Shown: one piece after another, positions 13,419-26,972 of the stretch | Layout: each line of letters starts with the position of its first letter | Numbering within the stretch: position 1 is the stretch's first letter | Origin: Chaenocephalus aceratus | Taxonomy: Eukaryota; Chordata; Actinopteri; Perciformes; Channichthyidae | Reading direction: 5' to 3' | Assembly (NCBI GenBank): GCA_023974075.1 | Contig: CM043800.1 | Location: forward strand, 33,044,952-33,108,951 | Length of the DNA stretch: 64,000 nt | Made by a program: the position numbers and the translations under genes | Notes under the pieces: model-generated | What the model saw: the letters and a program-made list of their open reading frames with translations, nothing else | Told to the model about the DNA's origin: nothing | The model's database searches: none

Positions 13419-16320
13419 GTGAGTTTATCAAATTTAGCAGTGATTCCATGTCAGCCACAGCTTGTCACAAAAAATCTTACTGATAGTGTATCTAACAAAC
13501 TTAAACTAGCTTTATTAAATGTCAGGTCTCTGGCAGGAAAAACATTTTTAATCAATGATTTTATCACTGAGCACAATCTTGATTTTATGTTTTTAACGGA
13601 AACTTGGATTGAACAAAATAACAGTGCAGCTGTTCTTATCGAATCAACCCCTCCCAACTTTTTTTTTTTTTTTTAAACCTTTATTTAACCAGGTGGTCCC
13701 ATTGAGATCATCGATCTCTTTTTCAAGGGAGACCTGTCCAACATGGCAGCAAGTCCAACATGGCAGCATGTTTTTGTTTTGTTTTATGAGTCAGGAAAGA
13801 ATGCATAAGAAAGGGGGTGGAGTTGATATTTTGTACAATGATTCCCTTCAATGCAGGAAGACATCTTATGGGAACTTTGCTTCTTTTGAATATGTGGCCC
13901 TTCAGCTGAAATGCTCCTCTCGAGCTCTGTTCCTAAATATCTATATACCACCCAAATACTGTGCAAGCTTTTTTGATGACTTTACTGAACTGCTGTCTAT
14001 AGTGTGTATTGACTTTGACCGTCTAGTCATTGTTGGGGATTTTAACATCCATGTTGACAACCTCCAGGACAGAGGGGCAAAAGAACTGTTTTGTGTTCTT
14101 GATAACTATGGACTGACTCAGCATGTGACGGAGCCCACGCACAATAAGGGGCACACTCTGGACTTAATTATCTCAAAGGGTCTGAATATCTCTAAGGTTG
14201 TGGTGACTGATGTTGCACTCTCTGACCATTCCTGTGTGTTCTTTGAGAGCTCTATTTCTGTTCACAAAAATGTTCAAAAAGAGATAACCACAAAGCGATA
14301 TTTAACTGAAAATACTAGGGAAATGTTTACTCAGAATTTTTCTTCCACACTTGCCCCTGCTAACATCTCAGTAAATGAGCTAGTAGATCATTTTAATTCA
14401 AAAATTAAAAATGTTATAGATGCCATTGCTCCAACTAAGGTAAAGGAAGTGTCTGGCAAGAAAATATCTCCATGGAGAAAGGCCATGACCGTGAGAGCAG
14501 AAAAAAGAGAATGTCAAAAAACTGAACGTAGGTGGCGAAAAACAAATCTCCAGGTTCACTTTGAAATCTATAAAGAGAGACTTGGCCTTTATAATTTGGA
14601 ATTGAAAAACGCACGACAGTCTTTCTTCTCTGACATCATTACCAACAACGAAAACAATGCACGTGCCTTGTTTGCTACCGTCGACAGACTAACTAACCCC
14701 CCAGTGTGAGTAGCCTCTGAATTTCTATCCACCAGGGCATGCAATGATTTTGCCTCCTTCTTCACTGAAAAAATTCAGAAAATCAGACAAGCAGTCAGTG
14801 CCTCTGCATCAGGAACAGAAAATGTGTTGTCCCTATGTCCACCTAATATAAATTCAAACACCATGACACAATTCCATCAGAATAATGATAAAAACCTAGA
14901 GGACATTATTCAACTTCTGAAATCCTCCTCCTGCTGCCTTGCTATTATTCCAACAGGATTTTTCAAAGATGTTTTTCGTTGCATGGCCTCAGATCTACTT
15001 CATATAGTAAACAAGTCTCTTCACTCAGGTGTTTTTCCACAGGCCCTGAAAACTGCAGTCATTAAACCGCTCTTAAAAAAAATCTAGATGCTTCAGTAAT
15101 GAACAATTACAGGCCCATATCAAACCTGCCATTTCTAGGTAAGATCATTGAAAAAGTTGTTTTTCAACAGTTGAGTAATTTCTTGCATTTAAATAGTTGT
15201 TTTGATGTGTTCCAGTCAGGCTTTCATCCAAACCACAGCACTGAGACTGCTTTTGTAAAGGTCTTCAATGACATCCACTTAAACACACACAGTGGCAGAA
15301 CATCAGTGTTAGTATTATTAGATCTCAGTGCTGCGTTTGACACTGTTGACCACAACATATTACTCGACCGACTGGAAAACTGGGTGGGACTTTCGGAAAC
15401 AGTTCTAAATTGTTTTGAATCCTACTTAAAGGACAGAAACAACTTTGTTTCTATAGGTACATACACATCTGAGTTGACAAATATGACATGTGGGGTTCCT
15501 CAAGGCTCCATCTTGGGGCCTCTTCTCTTTAACATCTACATGCTACCACTGGCTCAGATAATGAAAAACAACAAAATAAGTTAACATAGCTATGCGGATG
15601 ACACACAAATGTATGTAACAATTTCACCAGGAGACTATGCTCCAATTCAAACACTGAGTAAGTGCATTGAACAAATCAATGACTGGATGTGTCAGAACTT
15701 TCTCCAATTAAACAAAGATAAAACTGAGGTAATGGTTTTTGGAGCCAAGGCAGAACGTATAAAAGTTAGCGCTGAGCTTCAGTGTGCAATGTTCAAAACA
15801 ACAGATAAAGCCAGAAATCTAGGTGTAGTCATGGACTCTGACCTGAGTTTCAACAGTCCCATTAAAACAGTTATTAAATCAGCCTACTATCACCTAAAGA
15901 ATATATCTAGGATTAAAAGAGTAATGTCACAGCAGGATTTGGAAAAACTTGTCCATGCCTTTATCTTCAGTAGACTCAACTACTGTAATGGTGTCTTTAC
16001 AGGTCTCACTAAAAAATCTATTAGGAAGCTGCAGCTGATTCAGAACGCCGCTGCTCGAGTCCTCACTAACACTAAGAAAGTGGATCACATCACTCCTGTT
16101 CTGAAGTTTTACACTGGCTTCCTGTGTGTCAAGGAATATATTTCAAAATACTGCTGCTGGTTTATAAAGCTTTGAATGGTTTAGGCCCAAAATACATTTC
16201 TGACCTCCTGCTAAATTATTTTAAATGCCATTTTCTTAATGTCTTTCGTTTTTTGTAAAGCACTTTGAATTTCCTTGTGTTGAAAGGTGCTATATAAATA
16301 AACTTTCCTTGCCTTGCCTT
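13419..16320 (+). pseudogene. Decayed L2-clade LINE (endonuclease + reverse transcriptase)
   Basis: A non-LTR retrotransposon on the plus strand. Endonuclease motifs: LLNVRSLAGK, FLTETWI, KKGGGVDILYND, IVGDFNIHVDN and SDHSCVF (13500-14250). Reverse transcriptase motifs: NNYRPISNLPF, FDVFQSGF, LVLLDLSAAFDTVDH, GVPQGSILGPLLFNIY and YADD at 15591-15602, then NLGVVMDSDLSF and FIFSRLNYCN. The frame is broken by an in-frame TGA at 14707, a frameshift in the A-run near 15080, a TAA at 15582 just before YADD, and an insertion at 13659-13768. The 3' tail (GTAAAGCACTTTG … CTATATAAATAAA … CTTGCCTTGCCTT) is the standard L2 end. The 5' end is truncated and the region between about 16160 and 16230 looks deleted. 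It cannot encode a working protein. Confidence 0.9.
13659..13768 (-). mobile_element. LINE 3'-tail insertion inside the L2 LINE
   Basis: A 16-base T-run followed by AAACCTTTATTTAACCAGGT and GATCTCTTTTTCAAGGGAGA. The reverse complement matches the 3' end of the LINE at 40.9-43.87 kb (AGGTCTCCCTTGAAAAA … ATGATCTCAATGGGACCA … GTTAAATAAAGGTTT). This is therefore a short antisense insertion with a poly(A) tail that splits the L2 endonuclease frame between TPPNF and MSQERMHKK. A ~17-bp unit containing CCAACATGGCAGCA is repeated at its right edge. Confidence 0.85.
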
Positions 16321-17211
16321 AAGACAATATGAGTGTGTGTTTATGTGTGGCGGGTTTGTCAGCGGTGTAAACCCTAGGCGTGACCATATACATGTCAGTT
16401 TATGCACATGAATAAGTGTATATCATTGACATTCAAGCAAGCTTTTTGACTAAATGTGTGTCCAATGATACAGGCCTGAGCTATTAGATGCTAACCCTTG
16501 TTTTCCTCCCTCTCATTAAGGTGGAGCCCATGGAGTGTGCTAGAAGAGTGTAATCGAGATAATAACACGGCTGCACCGACAGCTGCTGATGGGGACGGCA
16601 GATCTGAGAAGTGAACGCTGCTGAAAGTCAGAGTGCAAGTTTACCTGACAGCACATTCTGAGGACAGGACCCAACAGGCTGGGAAACAGAGAGAAAGAGC
16701 AGATGTGGAAGGTGGATGAAGTGGATGCAGGTATAAAGGAATACTTCACAAAATACTCAAAAACACACTGACTGTTTCTAGCTTCCTTCTTCACTGAGAT
16801 CGGCTGCTGTTTGGCCTGGATTCACTACAGCTCCAATCAATCCCAAATAATGACCCAGAAGCACAAGAACATGGTCAAACCTTTTACGTCCCAACAATTC
16901 CTGCATAATAGTCCTCATCTTCACCATTCATCTACATTTTATTTTACAGAAAAATACTCTTCTTTCCTGTCAGGCTATGGTCTTTCCAGATCTTTAACGT
17001 TTTGCCAGAGGATTGCAAATGTATCAGCGATGCAAAGGTTTATTTGGAACATGGATATATTTTGGCCAACAGCCAAGGGGGAATTAGTGCAGCAGGAGGT
17101 CTTTTAAAAATGACCCGGAAGATGACTATTATATAAAAAATATGGAGCTGTCTTTACATAATCAAACATAAATGTATGAATGATCAGACAACCTATCATA
17201 GTAAAGGTGGG
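16321..17211. other. No recognisable gene
   Basis: Non-coding. The frame at 16811-17107 has no family motif. Confidence 0.55.
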
Positions 17212-17592
17212 GTAGGTAAGTTTGAGAAACCGGCTCGAGATACACTTTTTGTTATATTCCATGGAATGCTCTTAACATCCCGATAGCAATGAATATCTTA
17301 AGTGCTTTGACAAAAAATCCATTAAAAAATGTCACCTGTGGAAGCCGTAATACTGTAAAAAGCACGACCAATCATTTTAGCCGGCCCGGATAAAGTAACT
17401 GGATGGCCTACCTGCCTCTCAGCCTTCCATCTGTGCACAAACTTATCTTGTGCCCTCATTGGCCATGTGCGCGTTTGTGTGTGTTGGAGGAGGGGCTCTG
17501 TAAGGAAGTGGCAGATTTTTTACGGCTGTGTATTTTCAAATTCTTGCGCACTCTAGCTGGTTTCTCCAAAATGAATTACCCCACCTTTAAGT
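17212..17592. mobile_element. MITE with TA target duplication
   Basis: Left end TAAAGGTGGGGTA and right end TACCCCACCTTTA form a perfect 13-bp inverted repeat including the flanking TA. Length about 380 bp, with no transposase. TA duplication suggests a Tc1/mariner-like source; this is inference from the ends only. Confidence 0.75.
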
Positions 17593-19014
17593 TACAGCTG
17601 AATATTTGGTCAATTTGTTCATGAAATCATCACGCAATCATTTCCCAAATTGGGAACAATAAAGTACTTCTTATCTTATCTCAAAAGAGCAATCTATACA
17701 TTTTTAAATCCTGCAAACTGCATATATTTCACTTATGCAATCTGACATAATCTTGCACACAAACACTAACACCCACCATCACTAAAATAGTTACAGCTGT
17801 CCACACAGACATCAGTTGCTGACTATTTTGCTTCTGTATTACTCAGGAATCCACTTCCTATTTGCCCCCACCCCAGGATCTTAAGCCCCATGTAATCATT
17901 CAACACCACGGCACTTCCTCTCCTCTGTCCCTCCATCCTGCCGTCCCCCCTCCCCTGGGAACTGTTGACTCATGGTTGAGTAAATCAACAGTTTCAGGGT
18001 AGGCATCCCTCTGCACTGTGGTCGCCACTGTGGCCTGCTGGTCATTCAACTCTTTACCGGAACAAACCCCTGCAGATATAGTCAACACACATGGACACTT
18101 GTGATAACAAGCTGAGCTGCTTTCTATTGGAAAACATGCACTTTGACTCCATCGCACACTCGGAGGAGCAAAATGGTGTAAAAAAAAGCTAAATGAACCG
18201 CTTGTAAATGTGCCAGAACAAGTTTGTCACAAGTTCTGTTCAAGTCCCGGGGGTTTTGGGAAGCACATGTCCTTACAGTATGTGCTCTTTTCTCAGATGC
18301 ATTATTTATCCTGCAGATAAGTGTGACCTTGATTTCTTTGAATGCAAATAAAAGAATAGCAGGAAATGTTGATTTGAAGGCCAATGGCTGCATGTCAGAG
18401 TCAGTGAGTTCTCAAAGATTACATCTGCAGGCCTCTAATCTTGAGTTTCAGAAGATGCATGCACACCTTTAGAGTTAGCATCTCAAGTACTTCATGACTT
18501 ACTCCTCCCTGTGAGGAGCTGGAGCAAGAACTGACATGTACAGGACACATCTCATCTTTTTGCTCACAGTCAACCATATCAAAGCATCCTCTCACCGTAA
18601 TCTATTACTTCCTTCAGGCGCTGCCGAGAATATGTTACTGTCATTCAAAATGTAAAGCTACAGAGTTCATGAACCATTTGTTCTTAACATGATAGCATGG
18701 CGGTCGCAAAGACAGTTCAGATTAAGATGATATATTTATGGAGGATCAAATGTGCACCTCAGTAATTAAATCTACAATTTGCCCAGAGAGAAGCTGTGGG
18801 GATTTACATTTCTGCACACGCAGCTCTGCATGAACAGCCCAAAAAAAATACCCTGCCAAACTCTGCTTTTCACAGCCAATATTGTTTGATGTAAGGTCCC
18901 TTCAAACACCTGACTATATCAACACCAAAGAGTTCAGGGAGTGTATTATGTGAACCTTGCCTGTGTAAAACTGTGTGCACGCAAATATATGTGTGCTTAC
19001 ATCCGTATGAATGC

Positions 19015-19092
<78 letters not shown>

Positions 19093-21110
19093 CTGCATTG
19101 CATTTTTCACTTCTCCCATGACAGGGGAATGCAAAAACATGACTCCCTCGGAGTGGAAACCATCTGCCTCACTTGTAATCAGCTTGTGCCATGTCAGGGT
19201 GTTTACATTCGGGCTGCATGCTTGGGAGAAAACAAACGGGCAAGACTTCATAAATCAGTTTCCTGCTCAAACCCCCAGAGTTAAAGCAGCCACAGCACAG
19301 TGCGATGCTTATGACTGATGTAATGAGTGACCTGTCATCTGGGAAACTGCCAAAATGATTAGCCAACATGCAAACACTGCTCAATTATATATTGTTGTAT
19401 ATTCAAAATGTTTTATCTGTATTGTGTCACTGGCTTCGTCAAACTTAAAGACGCATCTTTGGTTTGTGCAGGCTTGCTTGTCACAAGGCTATTTCCTGTG
19501 TGTAAATATAAATAAGGTGGCAATCCGTGAAATGTTATCCACTTGTAAGTTTGTGTGTTTGATTGTTGACCTTGACTGATTATTAATAGGTTTGCAACTT
19601 AACAAAATGGAACCCCACCGTCACTCACTTCAAGGATTTTCCCATTTTTTGCTTCATTTGCTGAAACGCAATAATAACCTCCTCTGAGAGAATGAAATTC
19701 CAGCACTGCAGCTGTGGCGTTTCGACTACAAAGCAAGCAAGACTGTGTGTGTCCCCCCTCCCCCTCCCTCATGTCCAGACGGTTCACCACTCTCACAGCA
19801 CGTAGTCTACTCCACTTGCTTTTGGAGCGCACGTCTCCTGGATCCAATCTGAGGTGCTGCAGCCTTAGCTGTAACATGAGGAAGAATCCACTGTATCAAC
19901 GGGAAATGAAATGGATGGAGTGAAATGTTCCTACCAAGTCCAACAATATTGACTATAAATCTATCATTCCTCTATATAGATTCCAAACCAAACTGTTTCC
20001 TCTGATTACCTTTCATTGACTGTTCATTATACTAAAAAGAAGACCTCTTTAATGAAGTATATGTGAAGTTACCTTTTCAGCTTCCAAATGTTTTCCTCAT
20101 AGGCACAAAACGACTTCGTACAAACTTCACAACAAAGAAGTGCCCTCGGTAAACAGCAATGTATTTTCAGCTTTCTTAGCTTAAAGTTGACTCATCATCG
20201 GGTTATTTTTAGCATCCAGAAATAAAATAAACGACTGTTTGGTTGAACAGTACTGTATATGGGGTCATGTTTGTCTCAGGCCGGCCAGACGTGCAATGTG
20301 GAGTGTTCACCTCAGGACATATTAGTGAAGAAAATAAACCATTACAGGCTCACCAAGTATTCACTGGAAGCACTGGGGCAGTTTGTGTGTGTGCGAGTGT
20401 GTGAGGGTGAGAGAGATGATGCATGCAAGTGTGCAGTGGGAACAATAAACACAGCTTGAAGCCTTGAACTCTAAACCACAGGCTGTTATGCGAGTGATAA
20501 TACATATTTCAACATAAACACAGCTGACACGTTGTCAAAGTAGAACAAAATGAACTATTATGTCAGGACACAATTTGGCTTTTGGAAAACAACATGTTGA
20601 TAAAGGGAGGCACCACTTAGGAAGATAAAACATGTTTTATCTTGCAAATATGTGCGCATCACTACAGAAACTGATCATCAGATCTTCAGAGAGGTTGGAG
20701 ATGTTGCCCGTAGAGTTTTTCTTCCCCCCTCTTCTCTCTGTAACTGGACCACCTGAATCCCTGCTGCTACTCCTGATGTTACAGGTGTTTGGAATAAAGA
20801 CCTGCAGCTGAGGTGGCGAGTGTGTAGATGATGGAAGAGTAGGATTGGTGCAAGACTATAAAATATAAAAGTCAGGTTCTCTAAACCCTTATTTTACAGT
20901 ACTGGGAATCATTTACAACAAGACAACTGCCGAAAGATCTGTACTCTGGGCTTTGATGCAAAGCATATCTACAGAAGTGACTTTTGTGGTTGAAATGGGA
21001 GTCTAAGTTTCATTCTGAATCTGTGGAGAGACATTTCAGTTTCTGTTTCAATGCTGCCTTTTAATTCTCTACCAGTCATAGCAGGGAATCCAGATGGTTA
21101 TATGTTCACA
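17593..21110. other. No recognisable gene
   Basis: Non-coding apart from the TG array at 19017-19091. Frames at 18124-18472, 19599-19923 and others lack any family motif. Confidence 0.55.
19017..19091. repeat. (TG)n microsatellite
   Basis: About 37 uninterrupted TG units. Confidence 0.98.
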
Positions 21111-21170
21111 TTTCAACAACAAGGAATTCAAAGTGCTTTACAGAAGACTCGAGATTTAAAAGAAACACAA
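21110..21170 (-). repeat. L2-type LINE tail fragment
   Basis: CATTTCAACAACAAGGAATT and CAAAGTGCTTTACAG match the reverse complement of the L2 3' end. Very short and degenerate. Confidence 0.5.
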
Positions 21171-21338
21171 CAAAAAGTTCAATAGAATCATTTCAAAAAT
21201 ATTTCTGTCTCAGGGTTTTTGTTACTATTTAGAAGATTTTTCATGCCTCCTTTTCGACTTTCAGACATAGATAAGTCTAGTGTACAAAATGCATTTGTGT
21301 TTTTTTTTAGTACTGTGTATATAAGAATATGTAAATAT

Positions 21339-22369
21339 TAGTGCTGTCAAAATTATCGCGTTAACGGCGGTAATTAATTTTTTGAATTAATTGCGTTAAA
21401 ATATTTAACGCATTTAACGCATGTGCAGAATGGCCCGCCCCATACGTGCCACCAGTGGCAGCGCCAGGGTATGGCTGGGGTAGGCTACACCCATACCAAG
21501 AAATGGCTTAGCCCCACCATGAAAAATGATGTTAAAGTAAGCAAAATAAAGTCTGCCAACTCGCGCGGAGTAAATTGCACAGACAGCAGTTAGTAAGATT
21601 GATTTCAGTAGCCACGGTTTTGAAAACTTTTGTCACGTAGTGATCGTCTTCTCAATAGAACATCTTTGATAACGGCGTGGTGTTGTTGCATGAAGTCCCG
21701 ACGCAGAATACTTTTGCTGTAGTACAGGGCAGACCCATATAATAGTAATAATATGGCTCTGGTACAGGGGTGCACATAACTGGTACGCAGGTTATGTGCG
21801 TAATCTGAAATGCGTACCGTCACTTGTGTCACAAAGCGCATTTGCGTACCGACGTACTTGTGAAGCTTTTCCAGAAGGCGGTTAGATCACCGGACGACAG
21901 AGTCGGTCTCCGTGTGCACAGACAGGGCTGCTGTTATCGTCGGTCTGTACAACGGAACTGTGCCAAAACTACGCCAACCGGCTGCGGAGGGAGACTCCCC
22001 CCTTCACTGGAGAACTGCGCTAAAACAGCTGATCACAACGTTCACACTCTGTGGTCACGAAGTACTCCACTAGCCGCCGCCGCCCCCCCCCCCCCCTCTG
22101 TCGACTTTCCTGAAGTACTCCCCCGTTGATAGAAATCAACACGTAATGAATTCTTTTATTTTGACACGCAGAAAAATGTTATAATAAACATAGATACTGT
22201 ATGTTAAATGGATATATCCGCCTTCTGTCATTTATCTTTCCATTCCCACAACAATATACATAAATAAATGGTATATTTTGGACATAGTTCGAATGGTGAT
22301 TAATCATGATTAATTAATTTTTAAACTGTGATTAATCTGATTAAAAATTGTAATCGTTTGACAGCCCTA
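21339..22369. mobile_element. hAT element, 1031 bp, 8-bp target duplication
   Basis: Left terminus TAGTGCTGTCAAA, right terminus TTTGACAGCCCTA (reverse complement TAGGGCTGTCAAA), with GTAAATAT duplicated exactly at 21331-21338 and 22370-22377. The duplication fits the hAT preference nTnnnnAn. No long transposase frame, so non-autonomous. The interior looks composite: a stretch starting CAGGGGTGCACATAAC at 21766 resembles another hAT terminus, and a C-run lies at about 22083-22096. Confidence 0.9.
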
Positions 22370-22404
22370 GTAAATATATAAAAATGAAAAGTTTACAGCC
22401 TTGA

Positions 22405-23103
22405 CAGGGGTAGACATTAAGGGTAAAAAGCCACTGGCCCTCTGGGCCCTACTCCACAGGGTTTTGGAAAATAGCTGGAAATAAGGTCTGTGGAAAACAA
22501 ACCTGTTTGATAAATGCAAGTTTTGTTCAGCCGGATAATCTCCACATGTCTACCCTACTTTTATAATTTTCGAATCATAAATCTAATCGATAGATTATAA
22601 AAGGGTTTTAGGACGCGTCACTGCACCACTAGCCAACTCAATCGATCAAGCTGAAACTTTATCTCCCTCTTCTTCTCATGCTCCCTGTCACTCTCCTTTA
22701 ACTCCTCCAGTGAATTTATTTTATTTGAAGATTGTTTTTTGCACGGTGCTTGACCGGTTACCGCTGGTATTAAAAACATTTTGGCGAATGGTTAGGTGGC
22801 GCGATAGTCTGTATGTGAAGGAGCGCGCTCACGGGAGCCTGCTCGCGCTGCGCTCCGCAGCAAACAGCTGTTTGCTTTTCTCCCAACAACGACAAGCGAC
22901 TCACGATCGAAACGCTATGTTGTAGCGTTAATAAATGAAACAATTTAACACAATTGCTAGTCAAAATACCAATACCACAGGAAACATTTTTTTTAAACAA
23001 TATTTGTAGTGGCCCGAGCGGGCAAGTGGAAAGTACGTTATGCTGGCCTTGGTCTCTAAATAGTGCTTCCGGGCCAGCGGGCCATTTATAATGTCGAGCC
23101 CTG
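22405..23103. mobile_element. hAT-like element with CTTGA flanks
   Basis: Left end CAGGGGTAGACATTAAG, right end TTATAATGTCGAGCCCTG (reverse complement CAGGGCTCGACATTATAA), flanked on both sides by CTTGA (22400-22404 and 23104-23108). The interior includes an RT-free, CG-richer stretch at 22740-22900. The 5-bp rather than 8-bp duplication is unusual for classic hAT but is known for some hAT-related groups. Family assignment tentative. Confidence 0.65.
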
Positions 23104-23108
23104 CTTGA

Positions 23109-25700
23109 TTTAAAAGAACGGAGAGTTTGAGCAGACTGTGGGGACAGAAGTGCAAATCTGTCCCAGATGACCTGATGGTATATTCAGTTATACTGCAGGA
23201 GCAGATCAGACATGAGTTATGGTCCTAAACTATTTAGTGCTTTATGAGAACAGTATTTTTTTATAGCACAGAGAAAGCCAGTGTAAAAATGTGAGATATA
23301 TACTGATGTGATCCACGTTCTGGTTCATAGTGAAGACTCCGGCTTTGTGATGAAGTATTTAAAGAGACCTGTAAACACATAATAAGTAACCCTATATAAA
23401 GTCCCTTATTCTTGATATATTCTTACTTTACTGTCTCAATGTGGAGATGTTGGTCTCACATCATGACTATTCCAAGATGTAGGTGAAGCCCTGACTTTTA
23501 ATTCTTTATCTCCACAAACAACTGCTTTATATTTTAACTGGAGGAAGTTTTGAACATCCAATCCCCGCTTTGTTTTGCTGCACTTACTCACTAATTGTAT
23601 GAGACTATAGTCACTAGTTACATGAAAGGACAAAAATAGGACATAAGCTTCCAAATTAAAACACATAAGAAGGGGCGCTGCGGACTTTAAATTGTTCCCT
23701 GAGTTGAAATGGTTCTGTTGGTATCTGAATTCAATTAGCACAGGAAGAGATGCTATCTGTGTAATATTCAGGCTTCTGAAACTTTTCCTTTATCCATGTT
23801 GTTTCAGTGAGCTTCACACTGGTCACTTCCAGAAATAATATAGCTCAGCTGCCACATTTTTTTAATACGTTCATTTTTCTCTGGGGAAATGATAGCCTGT
23901 CAGGAACCTCAGCCTCTGTTGCCTATAAAACGATTTCGCAAAGAGCAGAGCCAATTTCTTAAAGAGGCATAAAAGGAGCGATCTTCATTTTTCTGAACCC
24001 AAACAGAGCCAAAGTGCACACCCAGAGTGCGCTGTAATTCATGCTGTCATCTATTTCTGTCAAAATGTTAAATGATTTTTAAACAGTGAGCGCTCCTTAT
24101 GAATAATACATGCAACACAGCTTGATGCATGTAAATGAATTGTTAACATAGCTGTAATGTTAGCCAAGTTTAACAGCAATTATTATATTTTAAGATAGAG
24201 CGGCTTCAGAAGACAAACACACATAAACACACTGTCAGCTTCTTGGAGACTGGAGGATCTGTCATGATGGAGTCCAGGCTGATCCAGAACCAGCCAAACC
24301 TACAAAATGGTTGACAGCCACTATGAGCAAAAACCCAAACAATCTGCTGAGTAAAACAACAGGTAGCAGAACCTCCTAACATGGACATAATCTACGCTCA
24401 AGACAGACATCTGGAGTTCCTACATCCATTACAGCCACGCATAAAACTAAGGGACTGCAAAACAAACCCGGGGTTGGGATCGACCTCAAACCAAACCCCC
24501 AAGGAATTCACATGTGTGCCAGCGGGTAGCCAGAGTATGGTCCAGACTGGTTTCTTCTCCATGGGTGCCTGGCACCGTTTGGGAAATCCTAGTTTGTTTT
24601 TTAAAGTGGCACTCCTCCCATGCCTCATTGGGGTTGAAGACACAACCGCAAGAATTACACCCTTTATGTGTGTCTGTCACCCAGTGTCTACTATAAGAAC
24701 CACTGTGTACCCACTTCACCATGACTGAGCAAGAATAGACATGAGCAGTCATTCGAGCATTACCCCGGGAAGCCAATAATGACTACCTCCGGCTCTATTT
24801 GGCTTTCTGTGGGAAGAGCGATGGCTCAGAGAGAAACAGAGACACTAGGTAAAAGTACTGTTGTAGGTGGGTTTTTTTGTTTTCGGTTCTTCAGTTTCAC
24901 TTGTTTTTTTTGTCATGCAACAAAGTCAAAAGAATGTGTGGCGTGGTTGGGTGTACAGTTTGTAATCCAACATCTCAAAATAAAAGCATGCATTCCTGAC
25001 AAACAGTTAAATGACGGCCTAAATCGAAGATAGACACACTTGCAAGGCTTGAATTAAAAAGGACTCAAAATAAACTGCCAAACCCACATTCATCAAAATA
25101 AAGGAATATGTCAATACGTGCCATGTTGACGCTTACTGATGTTTTTTTTCACCAATGGAGTTCTATAACACAGATAAATAGGTTTTTGATACAGGTCATC
25201 ATTTGTTGCCCTTTTTCCTGAGACTTACTGACGATTAAAACAACTGCAGAATATTGTCATCATCACTGTTGTTTATTAACCTTAAATACAGCAACACAAT
25301 GTAATGATTTGAAACTTGCATCCGGCACAATGAAGATACATTTGACAGTTTTCCCTTGTATCAAATTGTTGTTTATTGCCACGGCTGCTAACATAAGCAA
25401 TGCTATCAACTGTGACCTCAGAGTCTGACCACTGCTCTTTGACCCTTCCCCTCAAACCCTTGATTTGCTAAACTCTCCTGGGATGGATGGTATTAGGCAT
25501 TGACCTAGAATGGTTATGGTTAGCTGATTGTTTTTTTTTTTCCGTTTTGCTTATCAAGGGTTCCAATACAGGTCCACAGTTGCTTGCCAAGGTCATACAA
25601 ACACACAATCACAATAAGCACCGTCTGATCAAGGCCGTGTCTTCTTAATGTTGAACAGATCCAGCCCCTGACCTGAACCAGATTTAACATATATACCATG
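23109..25700. other. No recognisable gene
   Basis: Non-coding. The overlapping frames at 24381-24776 on both strands lack family motifs. Confidence 0.5.
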
Positions 25701-25711
25701 GATCTAAAACC

Positions 25712-25899
25712 ATAATAATAATAATAATAATAATAATGCATTAAAAAAATTTATTAGAGCGCTTTTACAGGTGCTCAAAGCACTTTACAATTACATATTA
25801 CACATATAAATGTCATTACTGTGGACATTACCTACTGGAACAAATGCGGGTAAAGTGTCTTGCCCAAGGACACAACGGCCGAGGCGGGTTTCGAACTAG

Positions 25900-25930
<31 letters not shown>
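25712..25930 (-). repeat. LINE/SINE-type tail between two (AAT)n arrays
   Basis: AAT arrays at 25712-25738 and about 25900-25930 bracket TTTATTAGAGCGCTTTTACA … CAAAGCACTTTACAATTACA … AAAGTGTCTTGCCCAAGGAC. The last phrase is a familiar part of fish LINE/SINE 3' regions, antisense here. No coding sequence. Confidence 0.7.
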
Positions 25931-25931
<1 letters not shown>

Positions 25932-26621
25932 CTTATGTCTTGTATCTGGTCCTATGGCTTGGGTGGACCTAAACACAAATGGGCTAAAATATGAAACAAG
26001 AGTTCACAGTCTGGCTTTAAAGAAAGTGTTAACATTTAGAGAATTGCCACGCAATATGGTGTAATCCATATTTGTTATTCTGAACTGCAATCATGTAATG
26101 AGCTTCTTACTAAATTAAACTACCCTGAGTTGAAGAGACGTGCACTCATGCTCTCGCTCACTCATCTGCTTCATCGTGTACTTTGAAGTAATTCTCAGAG
26201 ATTAGACGGAGCTTTGAAGTTTGACTCTTTGATTGGGGAAAAATATTTACAACACACACACAAAGAGAAAGAGACGTGTCTCATCCGCCCACACCAAAGC
26301 TAACTTTTGAAGGGGCAGCTAGAGAGGAAATCCAAGGGCTGTTTGCCACCAACAGATACAGGATGAAGGAGTGGGAGGCACTCGAGAGGAAGAGGAGGAG
26401 GATGTGAGAGTCAGAATGTGTTCAACGTTTTGGTATGTACTGGCAGACTGATGAGCAAAGAGCCTTGTGGGTTCTCATCACTGTGCTGGTGGGCTTTATT
26501 TCTCTATAAAGTCAATGGATTTCTGTAAATTATTCAGCTGTTGAACGCCCACAGGACCGAAGATAAAACTCATTGACTCCTGAACGTGTCAGCTGAATAA
26601 ACTGTTTGAAGCAAACTTTTT

Positions 26622-26972
26622 TTAAAGGGGCATATCATTCTCATTTTAAGGTTTCATAATTTCATTTTGTGCCTCTGCTGTGATATGGTTACATGCTTTA
26701 ATGTTCAAAAAGCTCTTTGTCTCATACTGCATGTGCTGCAGACCTCTTTTCACCCTCCGTCTGAAACCAGAGCCCAGTCTGCTCTGATTGGTTAGCTGAC
26801 TGGCTCTGTTGTGATTGGTCAACTGTTTGAAATAAACGTAGGAGTCCAATGGAGGCGTTTCAGACAGGTCGGGAACTTTTGAATTTTAGCTTTTACAGAC
26901 CATTTACATGGGAAAGACCTACAGTATAACACACTATTGTGAAAACAAAAAAGCATAATAGGGCCTCTTAAA
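26622..26972. mobile_element. MITE, TTTAAAGGGGCATA family
   Basis: Left end TTTAAAGGGGCATATCATTC and right end AAGCATAATAGGGCCTCTTA are imperfect inverted repeats. The interior phrase CTGCTCTGATTGGTTAGCTG also occurs in variant form near 33216, linking this copy with the MITE-like element at 33021. Confidence 0.6.

Noticed and set aside
24381..24776. Overlapping 96-115-codon frames on both strands
   Set aside because: Frames on both strands over the same bases with no family motif; likely chance openness.
25712..25930. CRISPR-like array from regular AAT repeats
   Set aside because: Simple trinucleotide repeats in a eukaryotic genome with no spacer structure.
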